Positions 24,809-36,175 are shown, numbered from the stretch's first letter. The stretch: DNA of 49,552 bases from Nocardioides sp. Root240 (GCF_001428825.1 NZ_LMIT01000016.1:1-49552); one strand, 5' to 3'. Program-made: numbers and translations. The notes: a model not told the origin generated them from the sequence alone.

Positions 24809-25072
24809 CTATCCGTAGATCATCCGGCGCAGCTGGCGCTCGGACAGTTCGGGCGCGGCCACCACGTGGCCGCGCAGCTCCTCCTTGAGGAGCGCGAAGA
24901 TGTCGGCGTTCTTGCTGCCGTAGGTCTTCAGCTCCGCGTGACGCCGTCGCACCCATGCCTCGACGGGCTCGTCGTGGAAGGACAGCACGTCCTCCACCAA
25001 CCGCCGCGCCTCCGCCGGGCTCAACCCACTGCTCTCCTCCACGTGGCGGAGGAGCTGCGGGTCGACGTGCAC
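24809..25072 (-). CDS. Conserved-looking hypothetical protein, 87 aa
   Basis: An 87-residue soluble, mainly helical, charged protein with no signal peptide or membrane segment (LSPAEARRLVEDVLSFHDEPVEAWVRRRHAEL, then GSKNADIFALLKEELRG, and a C-terminal LSERQLRRMIYG). I do not recognise a named family. The GTG at 25072 gives a compact start; the frame stays open to a TTG at 25108, giving 99 residues. A 24-bp near-perfect palindrome lies 37 bases upstream, suggesting regulated expression. glmS lies downstream after a repeat, so co-transcription is uncertain. Confidence 0.6.
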   Translation of the reverse strand: MHVDPQLLRHVEESSGLSPAEARRLVEDVLSFHDEPVEAWVRRRHAELKTYGSKNADIFALLKEELRGHVVAAPELSERQLRRMIYG

Positions 25073-25109
25073 AGCAGTGAGCCTGCAGTCAGAACCGCGG
25101 AAACTCAAG

Positions 25110-25133
25110 TTCTTGCCCGATATCGGGCAGGAA
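25110..25133. promoter_or_regulatory. 24-bp near-perfect palindrome, likely operator
   Basis: The core TGCCCGATATCGGGCA (25114-25129) is perfectly self-complementary and is flanked by TTC/GAA, with a single unmatched pair between. It stands just upstream of the 87-residue minus-strand gene. The rest of the gap up to 25270 shows no other clear signal. The regulator is unknown. Confidence 0.6.
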
Positions 25134-25310
25134 CGACGTGCTCTCCACGGCGGGTAGGAAGGCGCCCTGCCGGCAGTGGGGCGAAGTGCCTGGCTGCACG
25201 GGGTTACCGAGGCGCCCAGTGGAGCGCGAAGGGGGCGGAAATGGCGATTCCGTGGCGCCAGGTGGGGAACCTGCTATATTGGTGAACACAAGGTGAACAG
25301 GAGGTGTCTC

Positions 25311-25439
25311 ATGACCAACACCGAAGCGACCACCCGGCTCGAGATGCGCTGGGTTCCCGTGACCGACGCCAGCGGCCGCACCCACATGGAGGCCGTCTGG
25401 ATCGAGGTCGGCCAGGCGAGCGTCGCGCACGCCGCCTGA
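25311..25439 (+). CDS. Small protein, 42 aa
   Basis: A 42-residue open frame with an excellent ribosome-binding site (AGGAGG, 6 bases before the ATG), a TATATT -10-like element about 35 bases upstream, and a strong intrinsic terminator after its stop. The protein (LEMRWVPVTDASGRTHMEAVWIEVG) has the look of a compact beta-hairpin or sheet. It has no signal peptide. I recall similar short unnamed proteins in actinobacteria but assign no function. The full set of signals makes it a convincing stand-alone gene. Confidence 0.75.
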   Translation: MTNTEATTRLEMRWVPVTDASGRTHMEAVWIEVGQASVAHAA

Positions 25440-25457
25440 CTCCCCCACCACGCCTGC

Positions 25458-25496
25458 GAAGGGCGCCCCCGACCGGGGCGCCCTTCCTGCATTTTT
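25458..25496 (+). terminator. Strong intrinsic terminator after the 42-aa gene
   Basis: GAAGGGCGCCCC (25458-25469) pairs perfectly with 25475-25486 around CGACC, followed by TTTTT at 25492-25496. Confidence 0.9.
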
Positions 25497-25542
25497 CCAG
25501 CTGTTCACCCGATGTGACCCAGGACACTCTTGGCAAGGGAAT

Positions 25543-25585
25543 GGTTGACATGTCACCATTGCTCTATTGGTTGACGTTTCAACGA
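25543..25585 (+). promoter_or_regulatory. Tandem GGTTGAC operator sites upstream of yceI
   Basis: GGTTGACATGTCACC (25543-25557, containing the palindrome TGACATGTCA) and GGTTGACGTTTCAAC (25569-25583) are two related dyads 26 bp apart. The first contains TTGACA, a -35 consensus. The form is that of MarR-family operators. No MarR gene is present in the window. Confidence 0.55.
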
Positions 25586-25615
25586 ACATCCCACCACCAC
25601 TCAAGGAGCCACGCC

Positions 25616-26170
25616 ATGTCCGACACCACCGCCCTCACCGACATCTCCGGCGACTACACCCTCGACGTCGCGCACAGCCGTCTCGGCTTCGTCGCCCGCC
25701 ACGCGGTCGTCACCAAGGTCCGCGGCCAGTTCACCGACTGGAACGCCACCGCCCACATCGACACCGCCAACCCGGCCGACTCCTCGGTCACCGTGACCAT
25801 CAACGCCGCCAGCGTGAGCACCGGCACCCCGGACCGCGACGGCCACCTCACCTCCCCCGACTTCTTCGACGTGGCGCAGTTCCCCGAGTGGAAGTTCGTC
25901 TCCACCGAGGTCAGCCGCGACGGCGACGAGTGGACGATCACCGGCGACCTGACCATCAAGGACGTCACCAAGCCGGTCACCATCGAGTTCGAGGAGAACG
26001 GCTCCGCCAAGGACCCGTTCGGCAACATCCGCGTCGGCTTCGAGGGTGACGTCACCGTCAACCGCAAGGACTGGGGCCTGACCTGGAACGCCGCGCTCGA
26101 GACCGGCGGCGTCCTCGTCTCCGAGAAGATCAAGCTCGAGTTCGACATCTCCGCGATCAAGAACGCCTGA
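25616..26170 (+). CDS. YceI-family protein (lipocalin-like isoprenoid binding)
   Basis: A 184-residue beta-barrel protein. The N-terminal GDYTLDVAHSRLGFVARHAVVTKVRGQF, the central DGHLTSPDFFDVAQFPEWKFVST and the C-terminal TVNRKDWGLTWN are diagnostic for the YceI family, which binds long isoprenoid chains in a lipocalin-like fold. No signal peptide is present, so it is predicted cytosolic, as usual for actinobacterial members. AAGGAG lies 7 bases before the ATG. Two MarR-type dyads precede it and a terminator follows, so it is a single-gene unit. Confidence 0.93.
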   Translation: MSDTTALTDISGDYTLDVAHSRLGFVARHAVVTKVRGQFTDWNATAHIDTANPADSSVTVTINAASVSTGTPDRDGHLTSPDFFDVAQFPEWKFVSTEVSRDGDEWTITGDLTIKDVTKPVTIEFEENGSAKDPFGNIRVGFEGDVTVNRKDWGLTWNAALETGGVLVSEKIKLEFDISAIKNA

Positions 26171-26194
26171 TCGCCCGACGCCTCCGCGTCCTAC

Positions 26195-26230
26195 GACGCC
26201 CGGCCGGATCTGCGGATCCGGCCGGGCGTC
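26195..26230 (+). terminator. Terminator hairpin after yceI
   Basis: GACGCCCGGCCGGATC (26195-26210) pairs perfectly with 26215-26230 around TGCG. Only a short T-run (ATTTC) follows 6 bases later. Confidence 0.7.
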
Positions 26231-26244
26231 GGCGCATTTCCGCC

Positions 26245-26260
26245 TAGGGTCGAGCCCATG
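26245..26260 (+). promoter_or_regulatory. Leaderless -10 element for the DUF4261 gene
   Basis: TAGGGT (26245-26250) is followed by 7 bases and the ATG at 26258. No Shine-Dalgarno sequence is present. Confidence 0.5.
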
Positions 26261-27037
26261 CTCGCGATCCTCGTCCAGGACGCCGCCCCCCACCCGGAGC
26301 GGGCGCAGATCAGCTCCACGGCCCTCGCCGTCCGCTTCCTCACCGACTGGCGCGACGTCGACCGCACCAAGGTCGAGACCGGCGACAGCCAGCTCACCTA
26401 CGGCGACCTGTCGGTCCTGTGGAGCACGATGAACGTTCCCTGTCCGAACGACCTCGCTCTCACGTGCGCCCACAGCCGGCTCTGGCCGCCGACCGCTCCA
26501 CCGCCCGTCGAGCACACCCGCCACACCCTGGTCACGACCTCCCCGGCCGACGGCGGACGCGACCGCGCCGAGCTGCTCACGAAGGCGGTCGCGTCGATGG
26601 TGGCCCTCGACCCGTCCATCCGGGCGGTCGTCTGGGCTCCGGCCGACCACGTCACCCTCCCGGCCGCCTTCCGCGAGGTCGCAGTCGACGGGCAGCCCGC
26701 AGCGCTGATGCACGCCTGGGTCGCGTTCAACGTCGGGAACCACCCCGACGGCCACCTCACCGGGCACACCCGCGGCCTGGGTGACCTCGGACTGATGGAC
26801 ATCGAGATCCAGTCGACCCGGCGCAGCGCCGCCGACACGCTCGAGCAGCTGCGCGGCCTCGCGCACTACCAGTTGACGGAGGGCCGCGTGATCGCCGACG
26901 GCGACACCGTCGGGGCCGATGCCCGCGAGCGGATCCAGGTGCACCACGTGCCGTCGGCGTTCGACCCGAGCGTGACCGTGCTGCAGATCGAGCCGGCTGC
27001 GGGCGGCCGCAAGCGCGGCCTCTTCCGCCGCGGCTGA
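26258..27037 (+). CDS. DUF4261-like protein
   Basis: A 259-residue cytosolic protein of unknown function. The segment FNVGNHPDGHLTGHTRGLGDLGLMDIEIQ (about 152-180) matches my memory of the DUF4261 domain, which is found in bacterial proteins sometimes linked to polymorphic toxin immunity. No toxin gene is beside it. TAGGGT stands 7 bases before the ATG, suggesting a leaderless message, and the next gene has a similar arrangement 34 bases after its stop. Confidence 0.6.
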   Translation: MLAILVQDAAPHPERAQISSTALAVRFLTDWRDVDRTKVETGDSQLTYGDLSVLWSTMNVPCPNDLALTCAHSRLWPPTAPPPVEHTRHTLVTTSPADGGRDRAELLTKAVASMVALDPSIRAVVWAPADHVTLPAAFREVAVDGQPAALMHAWVAFNVGNHPDGHLTGHTRGLGDLGLMDIEIQSTRRSAADTLEQLRGLAHYQLTEGRVIADGDTVGADARERIQVHHVPSAFDPSVTVLQIEPAAGGRKRGLFRRG

Positions 27038-27058
27038 GGCCGCTCCAGCAGCCTGCGG

Positions 27059-27074
27059 CACAATCCCCGGCATG
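27059..27074 (+). promoter_or_regulatory. Possible leaderless -10 for the lipoate ligase-like gene
   Basis: CACAAT (27059-27064) is followed by 7 bases and the ATG at 27072. No Shine-Dalgarno sequence is present. Confidence 0.4.
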
Positions 27075-27734
27075 CGGCTGCTGGAGATCACCGGGTCGAT
27101 CGCGGACTTCCACTCCCGGCCGATCCCCGACGACCTCGTCGAGGCGGAGGTCTGGTCCTTCCGGCCGCCCGGGCGCGGGCTCGTCCTGGGCAGCGCGCAG
27201 CAGGAGGAGATCGCCGACCTCGCAGCGGCCGGCCGGGCCGGCGTCGCGGTCGCCAAGAGGCGCAGCGGCGGCGGGGCCGTGTACGTCGACCCCGAGCGTT
27301 GCGTGTGGGTCGACGTGGTGCTGCCCACCCACGACGAGCGGTGGAGCAACGACGTGCGCGAGGCGACGTACTGGCTCGGGGAGGCGTGGCAGCGCGCGCT
27401 CGGTCGGATCGGGCTGGAGACCCGGCTCTACCGGGGCGGGCTGGAGCAGACGCCGTGGGGACGGCTGGTGTGCTTCGCGGCGCTCGGGCCGGGCGAGGTG
27501 CTGGTCGGGGACCGCAAGGTGGTGGGGATCTCGCAGCGTCGCACCCGGGCGGGGGCGCGCTTCCAGTGCATCGCCTACGACCGGTGGGACGCGGCCGACG
27601 TGCTCGACCTGCTGGCCATGACCGAGGCGGACCGCGTCGAGGCCGCCGCCGACCTCGCCACGCGGGCGACCGGCGTCGGCGACCACCTCGAGGAGCTGCG
27701 GGCCGCGGTCCTCGACGAGCTGCTGACCACCTGA
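27072..27734 (+). CDS. Lipoate-protein ligase A-family protein
   Basis: A 220-residue protein of the biotin/lipoate ligase fold. Family motifs are RRSGGGAVYVDP (about 62-73, substrate-binding loop) and VGDRKVVGISQRRTRAGARFQ (about 147-167), whose lysine in DRKVVG aligns with the catalytic lysine of LplA. It would attach lipoate or octanoate to carrier lysines. The lipoyl E2 subunit of pyruvate dehydrogenase is encoded about 3.7 kb downstream in the same direction and is the likely client. No separate LplA C-terminal accessory domain is present. Confidence 0.8.
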   Translation: MRLLEITGSIADFHSRPIPDDLVEAEVWSFRPPGRGLVLGSAQQEEIADLAAAGRAGVAVAKRRSGGGAVYVDPERCVWVDVVLPTHDERWSNDVREATYWLGEAWQRALGRIGLETRLYRGGLEQTPWGRLVCFAALGPGEVLVGDRKVVGISQRRTRAGARFQCIAYDRWDAADVLDLLAMTEADRVEAAADLATRATGVGDHLEELRAAVLDELLTT

Positions 27735-27764
27735 CACTGGTCGGACGACCCATGCACTGAGAGC

Positions 27765-28670
27765 ATGGGAGACGTGGATCTCGACACCATCCGCGCATTC
27801 CTCGCGGTCGCCGACGGGCACACCGTGACGGAGACGGCGGAGCGCGCGCACCGCACCCAGCCGGCCGTCTCGCGCGCGCTGGCCCGCCTCGAACGCGAGA
27901 TCGGTACGCCGCTCCTGCAACGCGTCGGGCGCGGCCTGGTGCTGACGCCGGCCGGCCACGAGCTGGTCCGCCACGCGCGCGACACCCTCGAGGCCTACGA
28001 GCGCGGGGTCCGGTCGGTGCAGGACGTGACCGCACCCGACGGCGGCTTCGTGCCGCTGGCCTTCCTGCACACCCTGGGCACCTGGCTGGTGCCCGAGCTG
28101 ATCCGCGACTTCCGCACCGAGCGGCCGCACGTGCGCTTCGACCTGCGCCAGCACGGGGACGCCGGCCTGGTCGAGGACCTGCTGACCGGCGTCGTCGACC
28201 TCGCCGTCACCGGCGACCGCCCCCGCCTGGCTCCCCTGGAGAGCCGGCGCCTCTTCCTGGAGCCGCTGCGGCTGGTGGTGCCCCCGGACCACCGCCTCGC
28301 CGCCCGCCGTACGGCGAGGTTGGCCGACGTGGCGCACGAGCAGTTCATCGTGCTGAAGCCCGGGTTCAGCCTGCGGGCGGTGACCGAGGAGCTCTGCGGA
28401 CAGGTGGGCTTCGTGCCGCGGATCGGCTTCGAGGGCGAGGAGGTCGAGACCCTGCGCGGCCTGGTGTCGGCGGGCCTCGGGGTGGCCCTGCTGCCCGAGC
28501 CGCGGGGCAGCGCGGCACCGCTCGCGCCGTCGTTGAAGGTGACCGACGTGCGGGCGTCCCGGGAGATCGGCCTGGCCTGGGTGAAGGACCGCCAGCTGCC
28601 GCCGGCCTCCGCCCACTTCCGCGACCACACGCTCCGGACCAGTCGGAAGATCCATGTCACAGACGCATAG
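27765..28670 (+). CDS. LysR-family transcriptional regulator
   Basis: A 301-residue regulator. The winged helix-turn-helix occupies residues 7-64 (DTIRAFLAVADGHTVTETAERAHRTQPAVSRALARLE), followed by a periplasmic-binding-protein-like effector domain (FVPLAFLHTLGTWLVPELIRDF; PLRLVVPPDHRLA; LVSAGLGVALLPEP). LysR genes usually control a neighbour; here it lies 84 bases upstream of, and in the same direction as, the pyruvate dehydrogenase genes, and two dyads lie in that gap. The effector is unknown; a pyruvate-related ligand is a guess. Confidence 0.9.
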   Translation: MGDVDLDTIRAFLAVADGHTVTETAERAHRTQPAVSRALARLEREIGTPLLQRVGRGLVLTPAGHELVRHARDTLEAYERGVRSVQDVTAPDGGFVPLAFLHTLGTWLVPELIRDFRTERPHVRFDLRQHGDAGLVEDLLTGVVDLAVTGDRPRLAPLESRRLFLEPLRLVVPPDHRLAARRTARLADVAHEQFIVLKPGFSLRAVTEELCGQVGFVPRIGFEGEEVETLRGLVSAGLGVALLPEPRGSAAPLAPSLKVTDVRASREIGLAWVKDRQLPPASAHFRDHTLRTSRKIHVTDA

Positions 28671-28737
28671 TTCAGGGCCGAACTAGGCATTGGACGCATT
28701 GCTGCCCTTCGGCTGACGATGGTGATGCCCATCACCA
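28668..28737 (+). promoter_or_regulatory. Two dyads in the aceE upstream region
   Basis: TAGTTC-N6-GAACTA (28668-28685) begins at the LysR stop codon, and TGGTGATG-CC-CATCACCA (28720-28737) lies 17 bases before the aceE ATG. Either could be a regulator site; the second is placed to block transcription or translation initiation. Confidence 0.5.
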
Positions 28738-28754
28738 CCGACCGGAGGACACCG

Positions 28755-31421
<2,667 letters not shown>

Positions 31422-31432
31422 GGACAGCAACT

Positions 31433-32695
31433 GTGGACATCAAGGTTCCCGACATCGGCGACTTCTCCGACGTACCCGTCATCGAGGTGCTCGTCGCCCC
31501 CGGCGACGTGGTGCGCGCCGAGGACCCGCTCATCACCCTCGAGACCGACAAGGCCACGATGGAGGTGCCCTCCCCCGTCGACGGCACGCTCGTGTCGATC
31601 TCGGTCGCCGTCGGCGACCGGGTCAGCCAGGGCACGGTCATCGCGATCGCCGAGGTGGCTGGCGCCGAGCCCGCCGGCGCGGAGGCACCCGCCGCCGAGC
31701 CGACGCCCGCACCCGAGCCCGAGCCCGTCGTACCTGCTGCCCCGGTCGCGACGACGCCCGTCGGCAACGAGCCGCCCGCATCCACCAGCGACGACGGCCT
31801 CCGCGCCACCCCCCTGGTACGACGCCTCGCCCGCGAGCTCGAGGTCGACCTCGCCGGCGTGAGCGGGTCCGGCCCGAAGGGCCGGGTGACCAAGCAGGAC
31901 CTGGTCGGCCACTACGAGAAGTCCCTCGCCCCGGCGGGCGCCGCGGGGGGCGCCACCGGTGGTGCCGGCATCCCGCCGATCCCCGAGGTGGACTTCTCGA
32001 AGTTCGGCCCGGTGCGCACCGTCCCGCTGTCGCGGATCAAGAAGCTGTCCGGCCCGCACCTGCACCGCTCGTGGCTCAACGTCCCGCACGTGACCCACGC
32101 CGACGAGGCCGACATCACCGACCTCGACGCCTACCGTCGCGAGCTCGACACGGCCGCCAAGGCCGAGGGCTACCGGGTCACGCTGCTCAGCTTCCTGCTC
32201 AAGGCGTCCGCCGCGGCGCTGCGGAAGTATCCCGAGCTGAACAGCTCGCTGTCCGGCGAGAACCTCGTCCTCAAGGACTACGTCAACATCGGCGTCGCCG
32301 TCGACACCCCCGACGGCCTGGTGGTGCCGGTGGTCAAGGACGTCGACCGCAAGGGCATCGGCGAGCTCAGCCGCGACCTCGGCGAGCTGTCGGAGAAGGC
32401 GCGCGACGGCAAGCTCAGCGCGTCCGACATGCAGGGCGCGACGTTCACGATCAGCAGCCTCGGCGGGATCGGCGGCACCCACTTCACGCCGATCGTCAAC
32501 GCACCCGAGGTCGCCATCCTCGGCGTCGTACGCTCGAAGACGGCTCCGGTGTGGGACGGCGAGGCGTTCGTCCCGCGCCTGATGCTGCCGCTCTGCCTGT
32601 CGTACGACCACCGGGTGATCGACGGCGCCCTCGCCGCTCGCTTCACCGCCCACCTGGCGCACCTCGCGGCCGACGTACGCCGACTGGTGCTCTGA
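31433..32695 (+). CDS. Dihydrolipoamide acetyltransferase (PDH E2)
   Basis: A 420-residue E2 with one N-terminal lipoyl domain (ETDKATME, lipoylated lysine about residue 40), an Ala/Pro/Glu-rich flexible linker (about 78-115), a peripheral subunit-binding domain (ATPLVRRLARELEVDLAGVSGSGPKGRVTKQD, about 122-154) and a C-terminal acetyltransferase core with SYDHRVIDG (catalytic His about 395). It transfers acetyl groups to CoA. The GTG start at 31433 follows GAGGA, 11 bases after aceE, so the two are one operon. Many actinobacteria use a single E2 shared with the oxoglutarate complex; this gene instead resembles an E. coli-style aceE-aceF pair. Confidence 0.93.
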   Translation: MDIKVPDIGDFSDVPVIEVLVAPGDVVRAEDPLITLETDKATMEVPSPVDGTLVSISVAVGDRVSQGTVIAIAEVAGAEPAGAEAPAAEPTPAPEPEPVVPAAPVATTPVGNEPPASTSDDGLRATPLVRRLARELEVDLAGVSGSGPKGRVTKQDLVGHYEKSLAPAGAAGGATGGAGIPPIPEVDFSKFGPVRTVPLSRIKKLSGPHLHRSWLNVPHVTHADEADITDLDAYRRELDTAAKAEGYRVTLLSFLLKASAAALRKYPELNSSLSGENLVLKDYVNIGVAVDTPDGLVVPVVKDVDRKGIGELSRDLGELSEKARDGKLSASDMQGATFTISSLGGIGGTHFTPIVNAPEVAILGVVRSKTAPVWDGEAFVPRLMLPLCLSYDHRVIDGALAARFTAHLAHLAADVRRLVL

Positions 32696-32728
32696 CCCGC
32701 TTCTCCCCCCACCCCGCAGGAGTCGACG

Positions 32729-35700
32729 ATGTTCAAGAAGGTCCTGGTCGCCAACCGTGGCGAGATCGCGATCCGCGCCTTCCGCGCGGCCTACGAGCTC
32801 GGCGCCAAGACGGTCGCGGTGTTCCCCTACGAGGACCGCGGCTCCGAGCACCGGCTGAAGGCCGACGAGGCCTACGAGATCGGTGAGCGGGGGCACCCCG
32901 TGCGGGCGTACCTGGACCCCGAGGGCATCGTCGCGACGGCGGTCGCGTGCGGCGCCGACGCGATCTACCCGGGCTACGGTTTCCTGTCGGAGAACCCGGC
33001 GCTGGCCGAGGCCTGCGCGGAGGCCGGCATCACCTTCGTCGGCCCGGACTCGACGATCCTCGAGCTGACCGGCAACAAGGCCCGGGCGATCGCGGCCGCG
33101 AAGGCGGCTGGCGTACCCGTGCTGCAGAGCGTGGCCCCGTCCACCGACGTCGACGCGCTGGTCGTGGCGGCCGAGGCGATCCCCGCACCGCTGTTCGTGA
33201 AGGCGGTCGCCGGCGGCGGCGGCCGCGGCATGCGACGCGTCGACGACCGGGCGCAGCTGCGCGAGGCGATCGAGACCTGCATGCGCGAGGCCGAGGCGGC
33301 CTTCGGCGACCCGACGGTGTTCATCGAGCAGGCCGTCGTGGACCCGCGGCACATCGAGGTCCAGATCCTCGCCGACGGCACGGGCACCGAGGCCGGCACG
33401 ATCCACCTGTTCGAGCGGGACTGCTCGGTGCAGCGGCGCCACCAGAAGGTCGTCGAGATCGCGCCCGCGCCCAACCTCGACCCGGCGATCCGCGACCGCA
33501 TGTGCGCCGACGCGGTCCGCTTCGCCCGCGAGATCGGTTACAGGAACGCCGGCACCGTCGAGTTCCTGCTCGACCCGGCCGGCAACTACGTCTTCATCGA
33601 GATGAACCCGCGCATCCAGGTCGAGCACACGGTGACCGAGGAGGTCACCGACGTCGACCTCGTGCAGTCCCAGCTGCGGATCGCCGCCGGCGAGACGCTC
33701 GCCGACCTCGGCCTCGAGCAGGACGGCATCGTGCTGCGCGGCTCGGCGCTGCAGTGCCGGATCACCACCGAGGACCCGGCCAACGGGTTCCGTCCCGACA
33801 CGGGCGTCATCACGACGTACCGGTCCCCGGGGGGCGGCGGCGTCCGCATCGACGGCGGCACGACGTACACCGGCGCGGAGATCTCGGCGCACTTCGACTC
33901 GATGCTGGCCAAGCTGACCTGTCGTGGCCGCACCTTCGAGAAGGCCGCGGAGAAGGCCCGCCGCGCGGTGGCGGAGTTCCGCATCCGCGGCGTCTCCACG
34001 AACATCCCGTTCCTGCAGGCGGTCCTCGACGACCCCGACTTCGTCGCCGGCGGCGTGACGACGTCCTTCATCGAGACCCACCCGCAGCTGCTGCAGGCGC
34101 GCGGCTCGGGCGACCGCGGCAGCAAGCTGCTCACGTTCCTCGCCGACGTGACCGTGAACAAGCCGTACGGCGACGCGCGGGCCTCGGTCGACCCGGCCTC
34201 CAAGCTGCCGGCGCTCGACCTGTCCGTCCCCGTGCCCGACGGCACGCGGCAGCGCCTGCTCGCCGTCGGCCCGGAGGCGTTCGCCGCCGAGCTGCGTGCC
34301 CACACCGGCGTCGCCGTCACCGACACCACCTTCCGCGACGCCCACCAGTCGCTGCTCGCGACCCGCGTGCGCACCATCGACCTGCTCGGCGTCGCCGACC
34401 ACGTCGCGCGGCTCACCCCCGAGCTGTGGTCGCTCGAGGCCTGGGGCGGGGCGACGTACGACGTGGGGCTGCGCTTCCTCGCCGAGGACCCGTGGGAGCG
34501 GCTCGCCGCGCTGCGCGAGGCGGTGCCGAACATCTGCCTGCAGATGCTGCTGCGCGGCCGCAACACCGTCGGCTACACGCCCTACCCGACCGCCGTGACC
34601 GACGCCTTCGTCGAGGAGGCCGCGGCGACCGGCATCGACGTCTTCCGGGTCTTCGACGCCCTCAACGACGTCGACCAGATGCGCCCGGCCATCGAGGCGG
34701 TCCGCGCGACCGGCACGGCTGTGGCCGAGGTGGCTCTCTGCTACACCGGCGACCTGTCGTCGCCCGACGAGCGGCTCTACACGCTCGACTACTACCTGCG
34801 CCTGGCCGAGCAGATCGTCGACGCCGGCGCGCACGTGCTGGCGATCAAGGACATGGCCGGGCTGCTGCGTGCCCCCGCGGCACGGACGCTGGTGACCGCG
34901 CTGCGCGAGCGCTTCGACCTGCCGGTCCACCTGCACACCCACGACACCCCGGGCGGCCAGCTCGCCACGCTGCTCGCCGCGATCGACGCCGGTGTGGACG
35001 CGGTCGACGCGGCGTGCGCCGCGATGTCCGGGACGACGTCGCAGCCCGCGCTCTCCGCGCTGGTCGCGACCACCGACCACTCCGCGCGGACCACCGGCCT
35101 GTCGCTCGACGGCGTGAACGCACTCGAGCCGTACTGGGAGGCGACCCGCCGCCTGTACGCCCCCTTCGAGTCCGGGCTGCCGGCCCCGACCGGGCGGGTC
35201 TACACCCACGAGATCCCCGGTGGACAGCTGTCGAACCTGCGCCAGCAGGCGATCGCGCTCGGCGTGGGGGAGAAGTTCGAGCAGGTCGAGGACATGTACG
35301 CCGCGGCCAACCGGATCCTCGGCAACGTCCCCAAGGTCACGCCGTCCTCGAAGGTGATCGGCGACCTGGCCCTCTCCCTCGTGGCCGCCGGCGCCGACCC
35401 GGCCGCGTTCGAGGAGAACCCCGGCTCGTTCGACATCCCCGACTCCGTCATCGGCTTCCTGTCCGGCGAGCTCGGCGACCCGCCGGGCGGCTGGCCCGAG
35501 CCGTTCCGCACGAAGGCGCTCGCCGGCCGCTCGTGGACCGCGCCCGAGCCCACGTTGACGCCCGAGCAGTCGGCCGCCTTGGGGTCGGCCGACCACGAGA
35601 GCCGCCGTCGTACCCTCAACCAGCTGCTGTTCCCCGCCCCGACGCGGGCCTTCGACGAGGCCCGCCAGGCCTACGGCGACGTGTCGGTCATCCCGACCCG

Positions 35701-36127
35701 CGACTACCTCTACGGCCTGACCCAGGGTGAGGAGCACGAGGTCCGGCTCGACGAGGGCGTCACCCTCCTGCTCGGCCTCGAGGCGATCAGCGAACCCGAC
35801 GAGCGCGGCTTCCGCACCGTCATGTGCACCATCAACGGCCAGCTGCGGCCGGTGTCGGTGCGCGACCGCTCCGTGTCGGCCGAGGTGCCGGCCGCCGAGA
35901 AGGCCGACCCGGCCCGCCCCGGCCACGTCGCCGCCCCGTTCCAGGGTGCGGTCACGCCGATCGTCGCCGTCGGCGACAGGGTGGGCGCCGGCGACACGGT
36001 CGCGACCATCGAGGCGATGAAGATGGAGGCCTCGATCACCGCGCCCGTCGACGGCGTCGTGAAGCGGCTCGCGATCTCCGGCACCCAGCCGGTCGAGGGT
36101 GGGGACCTGGTGCTCGAGCTCGGCTGA
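32729..36127 (+). CDS. pyc: Pyruvate carboxylase
   Basis: An 1,132-residue biotin enzyme converting pyruvate, bicarbonate and ATP to oxaloacetate. The biotin-carboxylase part has PGYGFLSENP and AGGGGRGMRRV and ends near residue 450; the carboxyltransferase TIM barrel starts near 530 (TTFRDAHQSLLATRVRT) and includes LHTHDTPGGQ (about 736); the biotin carrier domain carries EAMKMEAS with the biotinylated lysine at about 1098. It is full length for the single-chain type. It lies 33 bases after the PDH E2 gene, so the enzymes supplying both acetyl-CoA and oxaloacetate from pyruvate are probably co-expressed. Confidence 0.97.
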   Translation: MFKKVLVANRGEIAIRAFRAAYELGAKTVAVFPYEDRGSEHRLKADEAYEIGERGHPVRAYLDPEGIVATAVACGADAIYPGYGFLSENPALAEACAEAGITFVGPDSTILELTGNKARAIAAAKAAGVPVLQSVAPSTDVDALVVAAEAIPAPLFVKAVAGGGGRGMRRVDDRAQLREAIETCMREAEAAFGDPTVFIEQAVVDPRHIEVQILADGTGTEAGTIHLFERDCSVQRRHQKVVEIAPAPNLDPAIRDRMCADAVRFAREIGYRNAGTVEFLLDPAGNYVFIEMNPRIQVEHTVTEEVTDVDLVQSQLRIAAGETLADLGLEQDGIVLRGSALQCRITTEDPANGFRPDTGVITTYRSPGGGGVRIDGGTTYTGAEISAHFDSMLAKLTCRGRTFEKAAEKARRAVAEFRIRGVSTNIPFLQAVLDDPDFVAGGVTTSFIETHPQLLQARGSGDRGSKLLTFLADVTVNKPYGDARASVDPASKLPALDLSVPVPDGTRQRLLAVGPEAFAAELRAHTGVAVTDTTFRDAHQSLLATRVRTIDLLGVADHVARLTPELWSLEAWGGATYDVGLRFLAEDPWERLAALREAVPNICLQMLLRGRNTVGYTPYPTAVTDAFVEEAAATGIDVFRVFDALNDVDQMRPAIEAVRATGTAVAEVALCYTGDLSSPDERLYTLDYYLRLAEQIVDAGAHVLAIKDMAGLLRAPAARTLVTALRERFDLPVHLHTHDTPGGQLATLLAAIDAGVDAVDAACAAMSGTTSQPALSALVATTDHSARTTGLSLDGVNALEPYWEATRRLYAPFESGLPAPTGRVYTHEIPGGQLSNLRQQAIALGVGEKFEQVEDMYAAANRILGNVPKVTPSSKVIGDLALSLVAAGADPAAFEENPGSFDIPDSVIGFLSGELGDPPGGWPEPFRTKALAGRSWTAPEPTLTPEQSAALGSADHESRRRTLNQLLFPAPTRAFDEARQAYGDVSVIPTRDYLYGLTQGEEHEVRLDEGVTLLLGLEAISEPDERGFRTVMCTINGQLRPVSVRDRSVSAEVPAAEKADPARPGHVAAPFQGAVTPIVAVGDRVGAGDTVATIEAMKMEASITAPVDGVVKRLAISGTQPVEGGDLVLELG

Positions 36128-36175
36128 CGGCGGAGTCGCGACGGAAATGGTTGGTGCGACGCGGGCACGACGCGC

